11,116 nt of DNA from an uncultured Ruminococcus sp. Lineage in GTDB: Bacteria > Bacillota > Clostridia > Oscillospirales > CAG-272. The notes under the pieces were generated by a model. It saw only the letters and a program-made list of their open reading frames with translations, did not search any database and was not told the DNA's origin. The position numbers and the translations under genes are program-made. Positions 7,542-11,116 of this stretch are shown in pieces (within the stretch, counting starts at the first letter, position 1; the number at the start of each line of letters is the position of its first letter). Location: assembly GCA_902773455.1 (NCBI GenBank), contig CACYEW010000111.1:1-11116 (forward strand), in the 5' to 3' direction.

Positions 7542-8524
7542 TGTGAATCCTCGATGTATGACGGTATTTCGTTTTTGAAGAGTTGATAGAATTCAGATAC
7601 GGTGACGCGTTCGACGCCCTCGGCTTCGGCTATCGTCTTTATGAGCTTTTCGAGCTTGCCGTAGCTGTTGTAAATATCGAGCTCAAAGCCGTGACCCCAG
7701 CAGAAGAAGAGCATATCCTCGGTGCATTCGGCGTCGAGAAATCTCTGAAGATCGGAAAACACGGTAGCTTCGCTGATCTCAGCCGTCGGCTGCAGCCAGA
7801 GCATTTCCTTAGGCAGATCGAATTTGTGCGTCGACGTCGTACCGCGTCCGAGACCCACGGACGTGTTCTCCGCGACTATCTTCATAAGTCCGCGCGTGAC
7901 ATTCGGGTCGCCGCCCGGCCACGCCATGACTACGGGATAAACGCCGGTAAGAGCGTAGATGTTTTTCTGGTCTTTCGTGACCTCGGATATGACGGTTTTC
8001 GGCGTCTTTTCATACTGATCGAGCGGATAATGATGATAAGTATGTACGGCGAGATCGAACCCGTCGTAAATGCCGGACTGCATTTCCTTTTTCGTAAAGC
8101 GGACGTGCGATACGCCGACGCCGGCAGTCCAGTCGGCGCCGTAAAGACCGGTGCTCGTAAAGAACGTTACGTCGTAATAGTTGTATTTTTTGCACATTTC
8201 TATTATTTTGAGGTCCTGCTGCGTCGTATCGTCGAAGCACAGGCAGATGTATTTTTTCGGCGAGCCGTCGCGCACTATGCCGGACTCCATACCTGCGTAA
8301 ACGGTACCCGCCTCGGTAGTCGCCGGCTCCGTGGGAGCTTCGGTGGGCGCTTCGGTGGGCGCCTCGGTCGGCGCTTCCGTCGGCGGCTCGGTAGGAGTTT
8401 CCGTCGGCGCGTCAGACGGAGCTTCCGTCGGTTTGTCCGTATTTGATGCCGGAGCGCCGGTGCAGGAGAAAACCGATACGCCGAGCATTAAGGTCAGAAC
8501 GACCGTCAAAATCTTCTTCAACAT
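7538..8524 (-). CDS. NodB-like polysaccharide deacetylase, lipoprotein
   Basis: A 328-residue lipoprotein. Residues 1-21 are a lipoprotein signal ending VFSC (Cys21). Residues 32-72 are a PTEA/PTEP repeat stalk that lifts the enzyme off the membrane. The rest is a NodB-type fold. Motif 1 is ICLCFDD (Asp98/Asp99), where the family has TFDD. Motif 2 is HTYHH (161-165), which matches HTxxH and supplies the metal-binding His residues. Motif 3 is AWPGGD (201-206), lacking the usual arginine. The C-terminal motif FFCWGHGFELD resembles the WGHSYEFD form seen in a divergent deacetylase subgroup. Known members remove N- or O-acetyl groups from polysaccharides. It is the first gene of the operon, with GGAGG 7 nt before the ATG. 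Its stop overlaps the next start as ATGA. The substrate is unknown. Confidence 0.88.
   Translation of the reverse strand: MLKKILTVVLTLMLGVSVFSCTGAPASNTDKPTEAPSDAPTETPTEPPTEAPTEAPTEAPTEAPTEPATTEAGTVYAGMESGIVRDGSPKKYICLCFDDTTQQDLKIIEMCKKYNYYDVTFFTSTGLYGADWTAGVGVSHVRFTKKEMQSGIYDGFDLAVHTYHHYPLDQYEKTPKTVISEVTKDQKNIYALTGVYPVVMAWPGGDPNVTRGLMKIVAENTSVGLGRGTTSTHKFDLPKEMLWLQPTAEISEATVFSDLQRFLDAECTEDMLFFCWGHGFELDIYNSYGKLEKLIKTIAEAEGVERVTVSEFYQLFKNEIPSYIEDSQ
8309..8431 (-). repeat. 12-bp tandem repeats coding for a PTEA stalk
   Basis: About ten degenerate 12-bp units, of the type GCTTCGGTGGGC on the + strand, encode four-residue PTEA/PTEP/PTET/PSDA repeats just after the lipobox. Two neighbouring units are identical, which makes unit gain or loss by slippage plausible without a frame change. 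Confidence 0.85.
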
Positions 8525-8559
8525 AATATTGCCTCCGATATATATTATTTTTCAAGTAT

Positions 8560-8588
8560 ATTATATCACACGCAATCGCTCTTGTAAA
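8560..8588 (-). promoter_or_regulatory. SigA-type promoter of the glycan operon
   Basis: On the - strand: TTTACA (8588-8583), a 17-nt spacer and TATAAT (8565-8560), preceded by TGA as an extended -10. The start expected near 8553 gives a ~28-nt leader before the deacetylase ATG at 8524. Confidence 0.8.
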
Positions 8589-8618
8589 GAGAAAAAACAA
8601 AAATATTGCTTTTTGATG

Positions 8619-8647
8619 TTGACTTATATTTATCCGGATGCTATAAT
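8619..8647 (+). promoter_or_regulatory. SigA-type promoter of the nucleoside hydrolase gene
   Basis: TTGACT (8619-8624), exactly 17 nt, TATAAT (8642-8647), with TGC as an extended -10 (8639-8641). The leader would be only ~20 nt. It lies back to back with the glycan-operon promoter, 30 bp apart between the two -35 boxes. Confidence 0.85.
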
Positions 8648-8673
8648 TGTAAAAAAAGAAAGAGGATATAACG

Positions 8674-9591
8674 ATGACCGAAAGCGAAAGACTGAAAAAT
8701 CTGAACGTACCGTCGGGGCGTTTCGACTGCGTGCTCGATACCGATACGTATAACGAGATAGACGACCAGTTCGCTCTGTCGCTTTTGTTAAAAAGCGAAA
8801 AGCCGAACGTAAAGGCGATATACGCCGCGCCTTTTTTCAACAGCAATTCAACCTCGCCCGAAGACGGTATGGAGAAGAGCTACGACGAGATCCTCAAGCT
8901 TCTGACTCTTATGGGCAACGAAGAGATGAAGAAAAACGTTTACCGCGGCTCGAAAACGTACCTGCCGGACGAAAAAACGCCCGTACAAAGCGAAGCGGCG
9001 GCTCATCTCGTAAAGCTCGCGTCGGGTTATACGGCGGAAAAACCGCTCTACGTCGTCGCCATAGGCGCGATAACGAACGTCGCTTCGGCGATCCTCACGG
9101 ATCCGTCGATCACCGATAAAATCGTTCTCGTCTGGCTCGGCGGTCACTATACGAGCTGGGCCGAACCGGCGCACGAATTCAATATGATGCAGGATATAGC
9201 CGCCGCGCGTATCGTGTTCGGATGCGGCTGTCCGCTCGTTCAGCTGCCGTGTATGGGCGTCGTATCGTCGTTTTACGCGTCCGAACCGGAACTCGATTAC
9301 TGGCTTAAAGGCAAAAACGCGCTCTGCGACTACCTCGTCGAACATACCGTCGAGGCTGCGGAGCAGTACGCGAAGGGCAGAGTTTGGAGCCGTATAATCT
9401 GGGACGTCACCGCCGTCGGCTGGCTGCTCAACGATAACGACCGCTTTATGCTCTCCGAGATAATTCATTCGCCGATCCCCGAATACGACGGATATTATTC
9501 TTACGACAACCGCCGCCATTTCATCCGCCGTGTGACTTATATCATCCGCGACAATCTGCTGCAGGAGCTTTTTACGGTACTTGCAAAATAA
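8674..9591 (+). CDS. Nucleoside hydrolase (IunH/RihA-type family), variant subgroup
   Basis: A 305-residue cytoplasmic enzyme of the inosine/uridine-preferring nucleoside hydrolase family, which splits N-glycosidic bonds of ribonucleosides to ribose and base. The N-terminal Ca2+ motif reads DTDTYNEIDDQFAL (22-35), two residues longer than the classical DxDPGxDD. GAITNVA (131-137) matches the GPLTN Thr motif. EFNMMQD (168-174) matches the EFN substrate loop. Asp244 in IIWDVTAV matches the C-terminal Ca2+ aspartate, but Trp243 replaces the usual His. The length is normal. AAGAGG lies 8 nt before the ATG. Its role may be ribonucleoside salvage, but the altered loops suggest a different preference, and a carbohydrate-type N- or O-ribosyl substrate is possible. 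It has its own promoter and no clear terminator. Confidence 0.88.
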   Translation: MTESERLKNLNVPSGRFDCVLDTDTYNEIDDQFALSLLLKSEKPNVKAIYAAPFFNSNSTSPEDGMEKSYDEILKLLTLMGNEEMKKNVYRGSKTYLPDEKTPVQSEAAAHLVKLASGYTAEKPLYVVAIGAITNVASAILTDPSITDKIVLVWLGGHYTSWAEPAHEFNMMQDIAAARIVFGCGCPLVQLPCMGVVSSFYASEPELDYWLKGKNALCDYLVEHTVEAAEQYAKGRVWSRIIWDVTAVGWLLNDNDRFMLSEIIHSPIPEYDGYYSYDNRRHFIRRVTYIIRDNLLQELFTVLAK

Positions 9592-9628
9592 AAAATAACT
9601 CCGGCGTTATAAAAATGCGGAACAAAAC

Positions 9629-9657
9629 TTGACAAGCAAAAAAAAACGTGATAAAAT
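9629..9657 (+). promoter_or_regulatory. SigA-type promoter of mgtE
   Basis: TTGACA (9629-9634), a 17-nt spacer, TAAAAT (9652-9657), with TGA at 9649-9651 as an extended -10. The predicted start near 9664 leaves a leader of ~215 nt before the mgtE ATG, unusually long beside the 20-30 nt leaders of the other promoters in the window. Confidence 0.8.
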
Positions 9658-9663
9658 AACAAA

Positions 9664-9879
9664 AAACGATAAGGCAGGTGAAATTTGTGGACAGTTGCGA
9701 CAGTGTGGGCCGAAGTAGCGTGCACGCAGTCATTTATAATAACGCGGCGCCTCTGTCTGCAATCAGCTGCTGACAGCGTTTTCGCGTTTAATAACTGACC
9801 GCCGTGCGATGATTTTGTTTTACAAAAGCAGAGTATGACGGTATTTTTATACCTTTCATGCTCCGGGAAAGGAGTAATA
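9664..9879 (+). promoter_or_regulatory. Structured mgtE 5' leader, candidate metal-sensing riboswitch
   Basis: The ~215 nt between the predicted start and the mgtE ATG contain several hairpins. A long one spans 9741-9788: AACGCG (9741-9746) with CGCGTT (9783-9788), a 6x6 internal loop, CTGTC (9753-9757) with GACAG (9772-9776), and GCA/TGC at the tip. A U/A hairpin follows at 9813-9827, then the 9831-9863 hairpin next to the ribosome site. mgtE genes are often controlled by the M-box Mg2+ riboswitch. I find AGGTGA at 9676-9681 but not the rest of the M-box 5' or 3' consensus, so this may be a distant variant or another RNA. Its function is inferred from position and structure only. Confidence 0.5.
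9831..9876 (+). promoter_or_regulatory. Mutually exclusive hairpins controlling the mgtE ribosome site
   Basis: Fold 1: GAGTATG (9831-9837) pairs with CATGCTC (9857-9863), one G-U, capped by GGTAT (9840-9844) with ATACC (9849-9853). This leaves AAAGGAG (9868-9874) free. Fold 2: TGCTCC (9859-9864) pairs with GGAGTA (9871-9876), one G-U, 6-nt loop, and buries the same SD. The two folds share CTC and cannot coexist, which is the layout of a translational riboswitch expression platform. No U tract follows, so it is not a terminator. Confidence 0.55.
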
Positions 9880-11116
9880 ATGGAGGAAGAAAACGAAAAA
9901 AAAGAAGAAGAGCTCGTTGAAGAAGAAAACGACTTTACCGCCGAGCAGGATTACGTCGGTGAAATACTCGAAATACTCCGTTCGGACATTCCCGACGCGG
10001 AAAAGCTCGATCAGTTAAACAAATATCACGATAACGATATCGCGGGCGCGTTTGAACAGCTCGAAGCGGATGAACGCAAGCATATGTACGACGTGCTCGG
10101 TGCGGAGCGCTTTTCGGAAATATTCGCCTACGTTGAAAACGCCGAACAGTATATATCCGAACTCGGCATACAGAAGGCGGCAAAGGTCCTTGAAAACATG
10201 GACTCCGACGACGCCATCGATATACTCGACGATATCGACGACGAAACGGAAGCAAAGATCGTTCAGCTGATGGACGAGGAGTCCAGTCAGGATATACGCC
10301 TTATCCGTTCTTACGATGAGGACGAAATAGGCAGTAAGATGACGACGAACTTCATCCTTATCAAAAGAGGCCTGTCGATAAAGGAAGCGATGCGTTCCCT
10401 CGTCGCTCAGGCGGGCGAAAACGACAATATCTCGACGATCTACGTCGAGGATGAGGAAGAGAAGTTTTACGGCGCAATAGCTTTGAAAGATCTTATAATC
10501 GCGCGCGAACCGTCGCCGCTTGAAGATCTGATAAGTACGTCTTACCCGTACGTCAACGACCACGAAAAGACGTCCGAATGTCTTGAAAGATTAAAGGATT
10601 ATACAGAAGACTCGTTCCCGGTGCTGAGCGACGAGGGCAAGGTGCTCGGCATCATAACCGCTCAGGATATAGTCGAAGCCGTAGATGAAGAAATGGGCGA
10701 AGACTATGCGAAGCTGGCAGGTCTGACCGCGGAAGAGGATCTCAACGAACCGATAAAAGAGAGTATAAAGAAGAGAATACCGTGGCTGATAACGCTTTTG
10801 CTTCTCGGTCTCGTCGTATCGAGCGCGATAGGTATTTTCGAAACGACGGTCGTCGCCATCGTTCCGATCGTCGCCATATTCCAGTCTATGGTGTTCGATA
10901 TGTCGGGCAACACCGGTACGCAGTCCCTTGCCGTAACGATACGCGTTCTCATGGATGAAGGCGTCGGCAGAAAGCAGAAATCGAAGCTCATATTCAAAGA
11001 GGTCCGCGTAGGTCTCTGCAACGGCTTTATACTCGGCTTTACGGCGTTCATCGTCGTCGGACTTTATATCCTCGCGTTCAAGACTCCGCCCGAAACGTGG
11101 ACTCAGCCGTCGTGGA
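9880..11116 (+). CDS. mgtE: Magnesium transporter MgtE (3' end beyond window)
   Basis: The first 412 residues of an MgtE-type Mg2+ channel/transporter. It has an acidic tail (1-18, ten Glu), the helical MgtE N domain (~21-145), two CBS domains (~153-212 and ~217-272), the linking helix with GEDYAKLAGLTAEEDLNEP, and then membrane helices (~301-319, ~324-345, ~374-400). GNTGTQSLAV (343-352) carries the conserved pore-region signature. In the family, Mg2+ bound between the N and CBS domains closes the pore, so the protein senses cytosolic Mg2+ itself. Start: ATG 9880 with AAAGGAG 5 nt upstream. The gene has its own promoter and a long leader that probably controls translation. The protein is cut at the window end; the rest of the membrane domain is missing. 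Confidence 0.95.
   Translation, partial: MEEENEKKEEELVEEENDFTAEQDYVGEILEILRSDIPDAEKLDQLNKYHDNDIAGAFEQLEADERKHMYDVLGAERFSEIFAYVENAEQYISELGIQKAAKVLENMDSDDAIDILDDIDDETEAKIVQLMDEESSQDIRLIRSYDEDEIGSKMTTNFILIKRGLSIKEAMRSLVAQAGENDNISTIYVEDEEEKFYGAIALKDLIIAREPSPLEDLISTSYPYVNDHEKTSECLERLKDYTEDSFPVLSDEGKVLGIITAQDIVEAVDEEMGEDYAKLAGLTAEEDLNEPIKESIKKRIPWLITLLLLGLVVSSAIGIFETTVVAIVPIVAIFQSMVFDMSGNTGTQSLAVTIRVLMDEGVGRKQKSKLIFKEVRVGLCNGFILGFTAFIVVGLYILAFKTPPETWTQPSW

Noticed and set aside
8579..8591. CTCTT-GTA-AAGAG palindrome over the -35 box of the glycan-operon promoter, possible operator
   Set aside because: The arms are only 5 bp in AT-rich DNA, with no second copy near the divergent promoter and no regulator gene in the window. 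It is too weak to call.
9595..9610. Short inverted repeat ATAAC/GTTAT after the nucleoside hydrolase stop, possible terminator
   Set aside because: The stem has only 5 bp and no T tract follows on the + strand (AAAAAT instead). A T-rich run exists only in the - direction, where no gene reads into it.
9718..9727. GCGTGCACGC perfect 10-bp palindrome as a protein-binding operator
   Set aside because: It lies well downstream of the mgtE start site within the leader RNA and occurs once. It is more likely part of RNA structure or chance.
9664..9860. tRNA or tmRNA in the mgtE leader
   Set aside because: No T-loop GTTCRA motif, acceptor stem or CCA is found there.

Overview
The window looks like a chromosomal segment of a Gram-positive, gut-type Firmicute (class Clostridia; order not resolvable by eye). 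The reasons are GGAGG ribosome sites, near-consensus SigA promoters with TGn-extended -10 boxes, two lipobox proteins, extracellular enzymes held by a C-terminal membrane helix and Lys/Arg tail, and an MgtE-type Mg2+ transporter. Base composition is moderate, and nothing points to a phage, plasmid or insertion sequence.

Left part (1-1376, + strand): the 3' end of an unrecognised gene, an intrinsic terminator, then a strong promoter driving a two-gene unit. That unit is a small lipoprotein with a GTG start and, 2 nt later, a PPC/DUF296-domain protein. A bidirectional hairpin terminator (1415-1444) separates it from a convergent operon.

Centre (1461-8524, - strand): one operon read right to left. 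It encodes a NodB-like polysaccharide-deacetylase lipoprotein, two tandem paralogous ~917-residue surface glycoside-hydrolase-like proteins (TIM-barrel-like domain, beta domain, two F5/8C domains, Thr/Glu-rich stalk, membrane anchor), and a GNAT acetyltransferase. Every junction is a 4-nt ATGA stop/start overlap. The apparent exception, the 31-nt gap between the two hydrolase genes, is bridged by a 12-codon mini-ORF that has its own ideal Shine-Dalgarno and overlaps both neighbours by ATGA. The operon probably builds a cell-surface system that deacetylates and cleaves an acetylated glycan. The substrate is not visible from sequence.

Right part (8560-11116): a divergent promoter pair separates the glycan operon from a + strand gene for a variant nucleoside hydrolase. 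After it comes a consensus promoter, a ~215-nt structured leader and the 5' part of mgtE, cut off by the window end. The leader can form competing hairpins that expose or hide the mgtE ribosome site. I could not match it to the M-box consensus, so it is the best candidate here for an undescribed regulatory RNA. The tandem hydrolases with their coupling mini-ORF are the best candidate for an undescribed enzyme system.
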